Part shown: one piece after another, positions 10,100-23,079 of the stretch
Position numbering within the stretch: the stretch's first letter is position 1
Layout: each line of letters opens with the position of its first letter
Assembly (NCBI GenBank): GCA_963082875.1
Contig: OY720102.1
Location: 7,378,001-7,442,000 of the forward strand
Direction: 5' to 3'
Length of the DNA stretch: 64,000 nucleotides
Source: Corella eumyota
Lineage: Eukaryota; Chordata; Ascidiacea; Phlebobranchia; Corellidae
Made by a program: the position numbers and the translations under genes
Notes under the pieces: generated by a model
Told to the model about the DNA's origin: nothing
The model's database searches: none
The model's input: only the letters and a program-made list of their open reading frames with translations

Positions 10100-12957
10100 A
10101 AAAAAAAAAAAATTTAAATCGAAAAATAATTGTTGTGTTAGAACTGCACAAGTCCAATTACCGTGTTTACAAAATAATTTTCGAAAATATTAATATTCAT
10201 AAAAGTTATGAAACTTTTATTAAAAATTTATGAAATCTCAAAATCTGAAATTTTATATTTAATTAGGCGTGCATTGGCCTAACTAACATTCAAGATAAAA
10301 CATTTTGCAAAAATTTTTAGTAAAACAAAAGTTTGAGATAATTTTTATTTTGAGTTTAATTAGGTCACGTGATATTTTTGGCCAATGATATTGCATACAA
10401 ATTTTTTGAAAAAAATAAAAAATTTTAAATCAAAAAATAATTGTTGTGTTAGAACCGCACAGGTCCAATTACCGTGTTTACAAAATATTTTTCGAAAATA
10501 TTAATATTCATAAAAATTATAAAACTTTTATTAAAAATTTATGAAATTTCAAAACCTAAAATTTTGTATTTTATTAGACGCGCATTGGCCTAACTAACAT
10601 TCAAGATCAAGTATTTTGCGAAAATTTTCAGTAAAACAAAAATTTGAGGTAATTTTTATTTTGGGTTTAATTAGGTCACGTGATATTTTTGGCCAATGAT
10701 ATTGCATACAAATTTAAAAAAAAAAAAAAATTTAAATCGAAAAATAATTGTTGTGTTAGAACCGCACAGGTCCAATTACCGTGTTTACAAAATATTTTTT
10801 GAAAATATTAATTTTCATAAAAGTTATGAAACTTTTATTAAAAATTTATGAAATCTAAAAACCTAAAATTTTGTATTTTATTAGACGCGCATTGGCCTAA
10901 CTAACATTCAAGATCAAGTATTTTGCGAAAATTTTGAGTAAAACAAAAGTTTGAGGTCACGTGATATTTTTGGCCAATGATATTGCATACAAATTTAAAA
11001 AAAAAAAAAATTTTAATCGAAAAATAATTGTTGTGTTAGAACCGCACAGGTCCAATTACCGTGTTTACAAAATATTTTTCGAAAATATTAATATTCATAA
11101 AAGTTATGAAACTTTTATTAAAAATTTATGAAATCTCAAAATCTGAAATTTTGTATTTTATTAGACGCGCATTGGCCTAACTAACATTCAAGATCAAGTA
11201 TTTTGCGAAAATTTTCAGTAAAACAAAAATTTGAGGTAATTTTTATTTTGGGTTTAATTAGGTCACGTGATATTTTTGGCCAATGATATTGCATACAAAT
11301 TTAAAAAAAAAAAAAAATTTAAATCGAAAAATAATTGTTGTGTTAGAACTGCACAAGTCTAATTACCGTGTTTACAAAATAATTTTCGAAAATATTAATA
11401 TTCATAAAAGTTATGAAACTTTTATTAAAAATTTATGAAATCTCAAAATCTGAAATTTTATATTTAATTAGGCGTGCATTGGCCTAACTAACATTCAAGA
11501 TAAAACATTTTGCAAAAATTTTTAGTAAAACAAAAGTTTGAGATAATTTTTATTTTGAGTTTAATTAGGTCACGTGATATTTTTGGCCAATGATATTGCA
11601 TACAAATTTTTTGAAAAAAATAAAAAATTTTAAATCAAAAAATAATTGTTGTGTTAGAACCGCACAGGTCCAATTACCGTGTTTACAAAATATTTTTCGA
11701 AAATATTAATATTCATAAAAATTATAAAACTTTTATTAAAAATTTATGAAATTTCAAAACCTAAAATTTTGTATTTTATTAGACGCGCATTGGCCTAACT
11801 AACATTCAAGATCAAGTATTTTGCGAAAATTTTCAGTAAAACAAAAATTTGAGGTAATTTTTATTTTGGGTTTAATTAGGTCACGTGATATTTTTGGCCA
11901 ATGATATTGCATACAAATTTAAAAAAAAAAAAAAATTTAAATCGAAAAATAATTGTTGTGTTAGAACCGCACAGGTCCAATTACCGTGTTTACAAAATAT
12001 TTTTTGAAAATATTAATTTTCATAAAAGTTATGAAACTTTTATTAAAAATTTATGAAATCTAAAAACCTAAAATTTTGTATTTTATTAGACGCGCATTGG
12101 CCTAACTAACATTCAAGATCAAGTATTTTGCGAAAATTTTGAGTAAAACAAAAGTTTGAGGTCACGTGATATTTTTGGCCAATGATATTGCATACAAATT
12201 TAAAAAAAAAAAAAATTTTAATCGAAAAATAATTGTTGTGTTAGAACCGCACAGGTCCAATTACCGTGTTTACAAAATATTTTTCGAAAATATTAATATT
12301 CATAAAAGTTATGAAACTTTTATTAAAAATTTATGAAATCTCAAAATCTGAAATTTTGTATTTTATTAGACGCGCATTGGCCTAACTAACATTCAAGATC
12401 AAGTATTTTGCGAAAATTTTCAGTAAAACAAAAATTTGAGGTAATTTTTATTTTGGGTTTAATTAGGTCACGTGATATTTTTGGCCAATGATATTGCATA
12501 CAAATTTAAAAAAAAAAAAAAAATTTAAATCGAAAAATAATTGTTGTGTTAGAACTGCACAAGTCCAATTACCGTGTTTACAAAATAATTTTCGAAAATA
12601 TTAATATTCATAAAAGTTATGAAACTTTTATTAAAAATTTATGAAATCTCAAAATCTGAAATTTTATATTTAATTAGGCGTGCATTGGCCTAACTAACAT
12701 TCAAGATAAAACATTTTGCAAAAATTTTTAGTAAAACAAAAGTTTGAGATAATTTTTATTTTGAGTTTAATTAGGTCACGTGATATTTTTGGCCAATGAT
12801 ATTGCATACAAATTTTTTGAAAAAAATAAAAAATTTCAAATCAAAAAATAATTGTTGTGTTAGAACCGCACAGGTCCAATTACCGTGTTTACAAAATATT
12901 TTTCGAAAATATTAATATTCATAAAAATTATAAAACTTTTATTAAAAATTTATGAAA
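10100..12957 (+). repeat. Sat1 tetrameric HOR, about 1,205 bp, 2.4 copies
   Basis: A four-monomer unit repeats in tandem. The rare GAACTGCACAAGTC recurs at 10,141, 11,345 and 12,552 (spacing 1,204 and 1,207), followed in each by AAAATAATTTTCG, ATTTTTAGTAAAAC and a monomer with TCAAAAAATAATTG. The third copy stops matching at about 12,957, where a P-type monomer begins. Differences between copies are few (one C/T in AAGTCTAATT of copy 2, A-run lengths, one T/C near 12,836), so this is a young amplification. Confidence 0.88.
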
Positions 12958-13169
12958 TCTCAAAACCTTAATTTTTGTATTTTATTAGACGCGCATTGGC
13001 CTAACTAACATTCAAGATAAAATATTTCGCGAAAATTTTCAGTAAAACAAAAGTTTGAGGTAATTTTTATTTTGGTTTTTATTAGGTCACGTGATATTTT
13101 TGGCTAATGATATTGCATACAAAATTTTTTGAAAAAAAATTAAAAATTTTAAATCGAAAAATAATTGTT

Positions 13170-15200
13170 GTGTTAGATCCGCACAGGTCCGATTACCGTG
13201 TTTACATAATATTTTCGAAAATATTAATATTCATAAAGGTTATGATACTTTTATTAAAAATTTATGAAATTTCAAAACCTAAAATTTTGTATTTTATTAG
13301 ACGCGCATTGGCCTAACTAACATTCAAGATCAAGTATTTTGCGAAAATTTTGAGTAAAACAAAAATTTGAGGTAATTTTTATTTTGGGTTTAATTAGGTC
13401 ACGTGATATTTTTGGCCAATGATATTGCATACAAATTTAAAAAAAAAATAAAAAAATTTAAATCGAAAATAATTGTTGTGTTAGAACCGCACAGGTCCAA
13501 TTACCGTGTTTACAAAATATTTTTTGAAAATATTAATTTTCATAAAAGTTATGAAACTTTTATTAAAAATTTATGAAATCTAAAAACCTAAAATTTTGTA
13601 TTTTATTAGACGCGCATTGGCCTAACTAACATTCAAGATCAAGTATTTTGCGAAAATTTTGAGTAAAACAAAAGTTTGAGGTCACGTGATATTTTTGGCT
13701 AATGATATTGCATACAAATTTAAAAAAAAAAAAAAATTTTAATCGAAAAATAATTGTTGTGTTAGAACCGCACAGGTCCAATTACCGTGTTTACAAAATA
13801 TTTTTCGAAAATATTAATATTCATAAAAGTTATGAAACTTTTATTAAAAATTTATGAAATCTCAAAATCTGAAATTTTGTATTTTATTAGACGCGCATTG
13901 GCCTAACTAACATTCAAGATCAAGTATTTTGCGAAAATTTTCAGTAAAACAAAAATTTGAGGTAATTTTTATTTTGGGTTTAATTAGGTCACGTGATATT
14001 TTTGGCCAATGATATTGCATACAAATTTAAAAAAAAAATAAAAAAATTTAAATCGAAAATAATTGTTGTGTTAGAACCGCACAGTTTCAATTACCGTGTT
14101 TACAAAATATTTTTTGAAAATATTAATTTTCATAAAAGTTATGAAACTTTTATTAAAAATTTATGAAATCTAAAAACCTAAAATTTTGTATTTTATTAGA
14201 CGCGCATTGGCCTAACTAACATTCAAGATCAAGTATTTTGCGAAAATTTTGAGTAAAACAGAAGTTTGAGGTCACGTGATATTTTTGGCCAATGATATTG
14301 CATACAAATTTTAAAAAAATAAAAAATTTTAAATCGAAAAATAATTGTTGTGTTAGAACCGCACAGGTCCAATTACCGTGTTTACAAAATATTTTTCGAA
14401 AATATTAATATTCATAAAAATTATGAAACTTTTATTAAAAATTTATGAAATCTCAAAACCTTAATTTTTGTATTTTATTAGACGCGCATTGGCCTAACTA
14501 ACATTCAAGATAAAATATTTCGCGAAAATTTTCAGTAAAACAAAAGTTTGAGGTAATTTTTATTTTGGTTTTTATTAGGTCACGTGATATTTTTGGCTAA
14601 TGATATTGCATACAAATTTTTTGAAAAAAAATTAAAAATTTTAAATCGAAAAATAATTGTTGTGTTAGATCCGCACAGGTCCGATTACCGTGTTTACATA
14701 ATATTTTCGAAAATATTAATATTCATAAAAGTTATGATACTTTTATTAAAAATTTATGAAATTTCAAAACCTAAAATTTTGTATTTTATTAGACGCGCAT
14801 TGGCCTAACTAACATTCAAGATCAAGTATTTTGCGAAAATTTTCAGTAAAACAAAAATTTGAGGTAATTTTTATTTTGGGTTTAATTAGGTCACGTGATA
14901 TTTTTGGCCAATGATATTGCATACAAATTTAAAAAAAAAAAAAATTTAAATCGAAAAATAATTGTTGTGTTAGAACCGCACAGGTCCAATTACCGTGTTT
15001 ACAAAATATTTTTTGAAAATATTAATTTTCATAAAAGTTATGAAACTTTTATTAAAAATTTATGAAATCTAAAAACCTAAAATTTTGTATTTTATTAGAC
15101 GCGCATTGGCCTAACTAACATTCAAGATCAAGTATTTTGCGAAAATTTTGAGTAAAACAAAAGTTTGAGGTCACGTGATATTTTTGGCCAATGATATTGC
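13170..15200 (+). repeat. Sat1 block B, copy 1 (2.0 kb; offset about 9.91 kb)
   Basis: Matches 23,080-25,115 at an offset of 9,909-9,910, anchored by GATCCGCACAGG (13,176 and 23,086) and the P-type monomer (14,584 and 24,493). The sub-segment from about 13.8 to 15.1 kb also matches about 18.9 to 20.2 kb at offset 5,113, with CACAGTTTC and the P-type monomer in register. Block B therefore exists in at least three partly overlapping versions. Confidence 0.8.
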
Positions 15201-17050
15201 ATACAAATTTAAAAAAAAAAAAAATTTTAATCGAAAAATAATTGTTGTGTTAGAACCGCACAGGTCCAATTACCGTGTTTACAAAATATTTTTCGAAAAT
15301 ATTAATATTCATAAAAGTTATGAAACTTTTATTAAAAATTTATGAAATCTCAAAATCTGAAATTTTGTATTTTATTAGACGCGCATTGGCCTAACTAACA
15401 TTCAAGATCAAGTATTTTGCGAAAATTTTCAGTAAAACAAAAATTTGAGGTAATTTTTATTTTGGGTTTAATTAGGTCACGTGATATTTTTGGCTAATGA
15501 TATTGCATACAAATTTTTTGAAAAAAAATTAAAAATTTTAAATCAAAAAATAATTGTTGTGTTAGATCCGCACAGGTCCGATTACCGTGTTTACATAATA
15601 TTTTCGAAAATATTAATATTCATAAAGGTTATGATACTTTTATTAAAAATTTATGAAATTTCAAAACCTAAAATTTTGTATTTTATTAGACGCGCATTGG
15701 CCTAACTAACATTCAAGATCAAGTATTTTGCGAAAATTTTGAGTAAAACAAAAATTTGAGGTAATTTTTATTTTGGGTTTAATTAGGTCACGTGATATTT
15801 TTGGCCAATGATATTGCATACAAATTTTAAAAAAAAATAAAATTTAAATCGAAAAATAATTGTTGTGTTAGAACCGCACAGGTCCAATTACCGTGTTTAC
15901 AAAATATTTTTTGAAAATATTAATTTTCATAAAAGTTATGAAACTTTTATTAAAAATTTATGAAATCTAAAAACCTAAAATTTTGTATTTTATTAGACGC
16001 GCATTGGCCTAACTAACATTCAAGATCAAGTATTTTGCGAAAATTTTGAGTAAAACAGAAGTTTGAGGTCACGTGATATTTTTGGCCAATGATATTGCAT
16101 ACAAATTTAAAAAAAAAAAAAATTTTAATCGAAAAATAATTGTTGTGTTAGAACCGCACAGGTCCAATTACCGTGTTTACAAAATATTTTTCGAAAATAT
16201 TAATATTCATAAAAGTTATGAAACTTTTATTAAAAATTTATGAAATCTCAAAATCTGAAATTTTATATTTAATTAGGCGTGCATTGGCCTAACTAACATT
16301 CAAGATAAAACATTTTGCAAAAATTTTGAGTAGAACAAAAGTTTGAGTTAATTTTTATTTTGGGTTTAATTAGGTCACGTGATATTTTTGGCCAATGATA
16401 TTGCATACAAATTTAAAAAAAAAAAAAAAATTTAAATCGAAAAATAATTGTTGTGTTAGAACTGCAAAAGTCCAATTACCGTGTTTACAAAATAATTTTC
16501 GAAAATATTAATATTCATAAAAGTTATGAAACTTTTATTAAAAATTTATGAAATCTCAAAATCTGAAATTTTATATTTAATTAGGCGTGCATTGGCCTAA
16601 CTAACATTCAAGATAAAACATTTTGCAAAAATTTTTAGTAAAACAAAAGTTTGAGGTAATTTTTATTTTGGGTTTAATTAGGTCACGTGATATTTTTGGC
16701 CAATGATATTGCATACAAATTTTTAAAAAAAATAAAAAATTTTAAATCGAAAAATAATTGTTGTGTTAGAACCGCACAGGTCTAATTACCGTGTTTACAA
16801 AATATTTTTTGAAAATATTAATTTTTATAAAAGTTATGAAACTTTTATTAAAAATTTATGAAATCTAAAAACCTAAAATTTTGTATTTTATTAGACGCGC
16901 ATTGGCCTAACTAACATTCAAGATCAAGTATTTTGCGAAAATTTTCAGTAAAACAAAAGTTTGAGGTCACGTGATATTTTTGGCCAATGATATTGCATAC
17001 AAATTTAAAAAAAAAAAAAAAATTTAAATCGAAAAATAATTGTTGTGTTA
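14584..17050 (+). repeat. Sat1 block C, copy 1 (2.5 kb; offset about 17.39 kb)
   Basis: Two successive P-type monomers about 897 bp apart (14,584 and 15,481) recur at 31,973 and 32,871 with an offset of 17,389-17,390. The second has the diagnostic AATCAAAAAATAATTG in both places. The match continues through the GTTTGAGTTAATT monomer and GAACTGC block (16,459 and 33,851, offset 17,392). This block overlaps block B and the 900-bp HOR, showing that repeat units of different age are superimposed. Confidence 0.78.
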
Positions 17051-17929
17051 GAACCGCACAGGTCCAATTACCGTGTTTACAAAATATTTTTCGAAAATAT
17101 TAATATTCATAAAAGTTATGAAACTTTTATTAAAAATTTATGAAATCTCAAAATCTGAAATTTTATATTTAATTAGGCGTGCATTGGCCTAACTAACATT
17201 CAAGATAAAACATTTTGCAAAAATTTTGAGTAGAACAAAAGTTTGAGTTAATTTTTATTTTGGGTTTAATTAGGTCACGTGATATTTTTGGCCAATGATA
17301 TTGCATACAAATTTAAAAAAAAAAAAAAAATTTAAATCGAAAAATAATTGTTGTGTTAGAACTGCAAAAGTCCAATTACCGTGTTTACAAAATAATTTTC
17401 GAAAATATTAATATTCATAAAAGTTATGAAACTTTTATTAAAAATTTATGAAATCTCAAAATCTGAAATTTTATATTTAATTAGGCGTGCATTGGCCTAA
17501 CTAACATTCAAGATAAAACATTTTGCAAAAATTTTTAGTAAAACAAAAGTTTGAGGTAATTTTTATTTTGGGTTTAATTAGGTCACGTGATATTTTTGGC
17601 CAATGATATTGCATACAAATTTTTAAAAAAAATAAAAAATTTTAAATCGAAAAATAATTGTTGTGTTAGAACCGCACAGGTCTAATTACCGTGTTTACAA
17701 AATATTTTTTGAAAATATTAATTTTTATAAAAGTTATGAAACTTTTATTAAAAATTTATGAAATCTAAAAACCTAAAATTTTGTATTTTATTAGACGCGC
17801 ATTGGCCTAACTAACATTCAAGATCAAGTATTTTGCGAAAATTTTCAGTAAAACAAAAGTTTGAGGTCACGTGATATTTTTGGCCAATGATATTGCATAC
17901 AAATTTAAAAAAAAAAAAAAAATTTAAAT
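16130..17929 (+). repeat. Sat1 trimeric HOR: exact 900-bp tandem duplication
   Basis: Comparing by eye at offset 900, I find no difference between about 16,130-17,029 and 17,030-17,929, including A-run lengths. Markers: GTTTGAGTTAATT, GAACTGCAAAAGTCC at 16,459 and 17,359, GGTCTAATTACC, TTAATTTTTATAAAAG. A third related unit follows (about 17,930 to 18,600) but differs at several positions (AATAAGGCG, GTTTGAGATAATT, ACTGCACAAG). It could be a very recent duplication, or an assembly duplication. Confidence 0.9.
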
Positions 17930-18650
17930 CGAAAAATAATTGTTGTGTTAGAACCGCACAGGTCCAATTACCGTGTTTACAAAATATTTTTCGAAAATAT
18001 TAATATTCATAAAAGTTATAAAACTTTTATTAAAAATTTATGAAATCTCAAAATCTGAAATTTTATATTTAATAAGGCGTGCATTGGCCTAACTAACATT
18101 CAAGATAAAACATTTTGCAAAAATTTTGAGTAGAACAAAAGTTTGAGATAATTTTTATTTTGGGTTTAATTAGGTCACGTGATATTTTTGGCCAATGATA
18201 TTGCATACAAATTTAAAAAAAAAAAAAAAATTTAAATCGAAAAATAATTGTTGTGTTAGAACTGCACAAGTCCAATTACCGTGTTTACAAAATAATTTTC
18301 GAAAATATTAATATTCATAAAAGTTATGAAACTTTTATTAAAAATTTATGAAATCTCAAAATCTGAAATTTTATATTTAATTAGGCGTGCATTGGCCTAA
18401 CTAACATTCAAGATAAAACATTTTGCAAAAATTTTGAGTAAAACAAAAGTTTGAGGTAATTTTTATTTTGGGTTTAATTAGGTCACGTGATATTTTTGGC
18501 CAATGATATTGCATACAAATTTTTAAAAAAAATAAAAAATTTTAAATCAAAAAATAATTGTTGTGTTAGAACCGCACAGGTCCAATTACCGTGTTTACAA
18601 AATATTTTTCGAAAATATTAATATTCATAAAAATTATGAAACTTTTATTA
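17930..18650 (+). repeat. Sat1 diverged third copy of the 900-bp HOR
   Basis: Continues the 900-bp register but with scattered changes, and it departs fully near 18,610, where TTTCGAAAATATT replaces TTTTGAAAATATT. The following monomers carry two rare markers, GAGATGATTTTT and GGCCAATGTATTGCAT (about 18,765 and 18,811), which reappear together near 27,745/27,790 and 35,298/35,345. Confidence 0.75.
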
Positions 18651-19567
18651 AAAATTTATGAAATCTCAAAATCTGAAATTTTATATTTAATTAGGCGTGC
18701 ATTGGCCTAACTAACATTCAAAATAAAACATTTTGCGAAAATTTTGAGTAGAACAAAAGTTTGAGATGATTTTTATTTTGAGTTTAATTAGGTCACGTGA
18801 TATTTTTGGCCAATGTATTGCATACAAATTTTTTGAAAAAAATTAAAAATTTTAAATCGAAAAATAATTGTTGTGTTAGAACCGCACAGGTCCAATTACC
18901 GTGTTTACAAAATATTTTTCGAAAATATTAATATTCATAAAAATTATGAAACTTTTATTAAAAATTTATGAAATCTCAAAATCTGAAATTTTGTATTTTA
19001 TTAGACGCGCATTGGCCTAACTAACATTCAAGATCAAGTATTTTGCGAAAATTTTCAGTAAAACAAAAATTTGAGGTAATTTTTATTTTGGGTTTAATTA
19101 GGTCACGTGATATTTTTGGCCAATGATATTGCATACAAATTTAAAAAAAAATAAAAAAATTTAAATCGAAAATAATTGTTGTGTTAGAACCGCACAGTTT
19201 CAATTACCGTGTTTACAAAATATTTTTTGAAAATATTAATTTTCATAAAAGTTATGAAACTTTTATTAAAAATTTATGAAATCTAAAAACCTAAAATTTT
19301 GTATTTTATTAGACGCGCATTGGCCTAACTAACATTCAAGATCAAGTATTTTGCGAAAATTTTGAGTAAAACAGAAGTTTGAGGTCACGTGATATTTTTG
19401 GCCAATGATATTGCATACAAATTTTAAAAAAATAAAAAATTTTAAATCGAAAAATAATTGTTGTGTTAGAACCGCACAGGTCCAATTACCGTGTTTACAA
19501 AATATTTTTCGAAAATATTAATATTCATAAAAATTATGAAACTTTTATTAAAAATTTATGAAATCTC

Positions 19568-22500
19568 AAAACCTTAATTTTTGTATTTTATTAGACGCGC
19601 ATTGGCCTAACTAACATTCAAGATAAAATATTTCGCGAAAATTTTCAGTAAAACAAAAGTTTGAGGTAATTTTTATTTTGGTTTTTATTAGGTCACGTGA
19701 TATTTTTGGCTAATGATATTGCATACAAATTTTTTGAAAAAAAATTAAAAATTTTAAATCGAAAAATAATTGTTGTGTTAGATCCGCACAGGTCCGATTA
19801 CCGTGTTTACATAATATTTTCGAAAATATTAATATTCATAAAAGTTATGATACTTTTATTAAAAATTTATGAAATTTCAAAACCTAAAATTTTGTATTTT
19901 ATTAGACGCGCATTGGCCTAACTAACATTCAAGATCAAGTATTTTGCGAAAATTTTCAGTAAAACAAAAATTTGAGGTAATTTTTATTTTGGGTTTAATT
20001 AGGTCACGTGATATTTTTGGCCAATGATATTGCATACAAATTTAAAAAAAAAAAAAAATTTAAATCGAAAAATAATTGTTGTGTTAGAACCGCACAGGTC
20101 CAATTACCGTGTTTACAAAATATTTTTTGAAAATATTAATTTTCATAAAAGTTATGAAACTTTTATTAAAAATTTATGAAATCTAAAAACCTAAAATTTT
20201 GTATTTTATTAGACGCGCATTGGCCTAACTAACATTCAAGATCAAGTATTTTGCGAAACTTTTGAGTAAAACAAAAGTTTGAGGTCACGTGATATTTTTG
20301 GCCAATGATATTGCATACAAATTTAAAAAAAAAAAAAAATTTTAATCGAAAAATAATTGTTGTGTTAGAACCGCACAGATCCAATTACCGTGTTTACAAA
20401 ATATTTTTCGAAAATATTAATATTCATAAAAGTTATGAAACTTTTATTAAAAATTTATGAAATCTCAAAATCTGAAATTTTGTATTTTATTAGACGCGCA
20501 TTGGCCTAACTAACATTCAAGATCAAGTATTTTGCGAAAATTTTCAGTAAAACAAAAATTTGAAGTAATTTTTATTTTGGGTTTAATTAGGTCACGTGAT
20601 ATTTTTGGCCAATGATATTGCATACAAATTTAAAAAAAAAATAAAAAAATTTAAATCGAAAGTAATTGTTGTGTTAGAACCGCACAGGTTCAATTACCGT
20701 GTTTACAAAATATTTTTTGAAAATATTAATTTTCATAAAAGTTATGAAACTTTTATTAAAAATTTATGAAATCTAAAAACCTAAAATTTTGTATTTTATT
20801 AGACGCGCATTGGCCTAACTAACATTCAAGATCAAGTATTTTGCGAAAATTTTGAGTAAAACAGAAGTTTGAGGTCACATGATATTTTTGGCCAATGATA
20901 TTGCATACAAATTTTAAAAAAATAAAAAATTTTAAATCGAAAAATAATTGTTGTGTTAGATCCGCACAAGTCGAATTACCGTGTTTACAAAATATTTTTC
21001 GAAAATATTAATATTCATAAAAATTATGAAACTTTTATTAAAAATTTATGAAATCTCAAAATCTGAAATTTTATATTTAATTAGGCGTGCATTGGCCTAA
21101 CTAACATTCAAGATAAAACATTTTGCAAAAATTTTGAGTAGAACAAAAGTTTGAGATAATTTTTTATTTTGGGTTTAATTAGGTCACGTGATATTTTTGG
21201 CCAATGATATTGCATACAAATTTAAAAAAAAAAAAAAAATTTAAATCGAAAAATATTTGTTGTGTTAGAACTGCACAGGTCCAATTACCGTGCTTACAAA
21301 ATATTTTTCGAAAATATTAATATTCATAAAAGTTATGAAACTTTTATTAAAAATTTATGAAATCTCAAAATCTGAAATTTTATATTTAATTAGGCGTGCA
21401 TTGGCCTAACTAACATTCAAGATAAAACATTTTGCAAAAATTTTGAGTAGAACAAAAGTTTGAGATAATTTTTATTTTGGGTTTAATTAGGCCACGTGAT
21501 ATTTTTGGCCAATGATATTGCATACAAATTTAAAAAAAAATAAAAAAATTTAAATCGAAAGTAATTGTTGTGTTAGAACCGCACAGGTTCAATTACCGTG
21601 TTTACAAAATATTTTTTGAAAATATTAATTTTCATAAAGGTTATGATACTTTTATTAAAAATTTATGAAATTTCAAAACCTAAAATTTTGTATTTTATTA
21701 GACGCGCATTGGCCTAACTAACATTCAAGATCAAGTATTTTGCGAAAATTTTCAGTAAAACAAAAATTTGAGGTAATTTTTATTTTGGGTTTAATTAGGT
21801 CACGTGATATTTTTGGCCAATGATATTGCATACAAATTTAAAAAAAAGAAAAAATTTTAAATCGAAAAATAATTGTTGTGTTAGAACCGCACAGGTCCAA
21901 TTACCTTGTTTACAAAATATTTTTCGAAAATATTAATATTCATAAAAATTATGAAACTTTTATTAAAAATTTATGAAATCTCAAAATCTGAAATTTTATA
22001 TTTAATTAGGCGTGCATTGGCCTAACTAACATTCAAGATAAAACATTTTGCAAAAATTTTGAGTAGAACAAAAGTTTGAGATAATTTTTATTTTGGGTTT
22101 AATTAGGTCACGTGATATTTTTGGCCAATGATATTGCATACAAATTTAAAAAAAAAAAAAAAATTTAAATCGAAAAATATTTGTTGTGTTAGAACTGCAC
22201 AGGTCCGATTACCGTGTTTACATAATATTTTCGAAAATATTAATATTCATAAAGGTTATGATACTTTTATTAAAAATTTATGAAATTTCAAAACCTAAAA
22301 TTTTGTATTTTATTAGACGCGCATTGGCCTAACTAACATTCAAGATCAAGTATTTTGCGAAAATTTTCAGTAAAACAAAAATTTGAGGTAATTTTTATTT
22401 TGGGTTTAATTAGGTCACGTGATATTTTTGGCCAATGATATTGCATACAAATTTAAAAAAAAAATAAAATTTAAATCGAAAAATAATTGTTGTGTTAGAA

Positions 22501-22665
22501 CCGCACAGGTCCAATTACCGTGTTTACAAAATATTTTTTGAAAATATTAATTTTCATAAAAGTTATGAAACTTTTATTAAAAATTTATGAAATCTAAAAA
22601 CCTAAAATTTTGTATTTTATTAGACGCGCATTGGCCTAACTAACATTCAAGATCAAGTATTTTGC
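19568..22665 (+). repeat. Sat1 block A, copy 2
   Basis: Second copy of the 6,030-9,130 block. Private changes include GCGAAACTTTTGAG near 20,253, a CACATG in place of CACGTG near 20,876, GATCCGCACAAGTCG near 20,960 and a GAAAAA interruption of an A-tract near 21,848. Both flanks differ from those of copy 1, which argues for block duplication followed by local reshuffling. Confidence 0.82.
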
Positions 22666-23079
22666 GAAAATTTTGAGTAAAACAAAAGTTTGAGGTCACG
22701 TGATATTTTTGGCCAATGATATTGCATACAAATTTAAAAAAAAAAAAAATTTTAATCGAAAAATAATTGTTGTGTTAGAACCGCACAGGTCCAATTACCG
22801 TGTTTACAAAATATTTTTCGAAAATATTAATATTCATAAAAGTTATAAAACTTTTATTAAAAATTTATGAAATCTCAAAATCTGAAATTTTGTATTTTAT
22901 TAGACGCGCATTGGCCTAACTAACATTCAAGATCAAGTATTTTGCGAAAATTTTCAGTAAAACAAAAATTTGAGGTAATTTTTATTTTGGGTTTAATTAG
23001 GTCACGTGATATTTTTGGCCAATGATATTGCATACAAATTTAAAAAAAAAAAAAAATTTTAAATCGAAAAATAATTGTT

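Noticed and set aside
13107-13316. Shorter versions of the same frame starting on ATG (also 31683-31886)
   Set aside because: The same Sat1 subtype; an added A or a different A-tract shifts the frame onto an ATG. Open frames that come and go with A-run length are not evidence for a gene.
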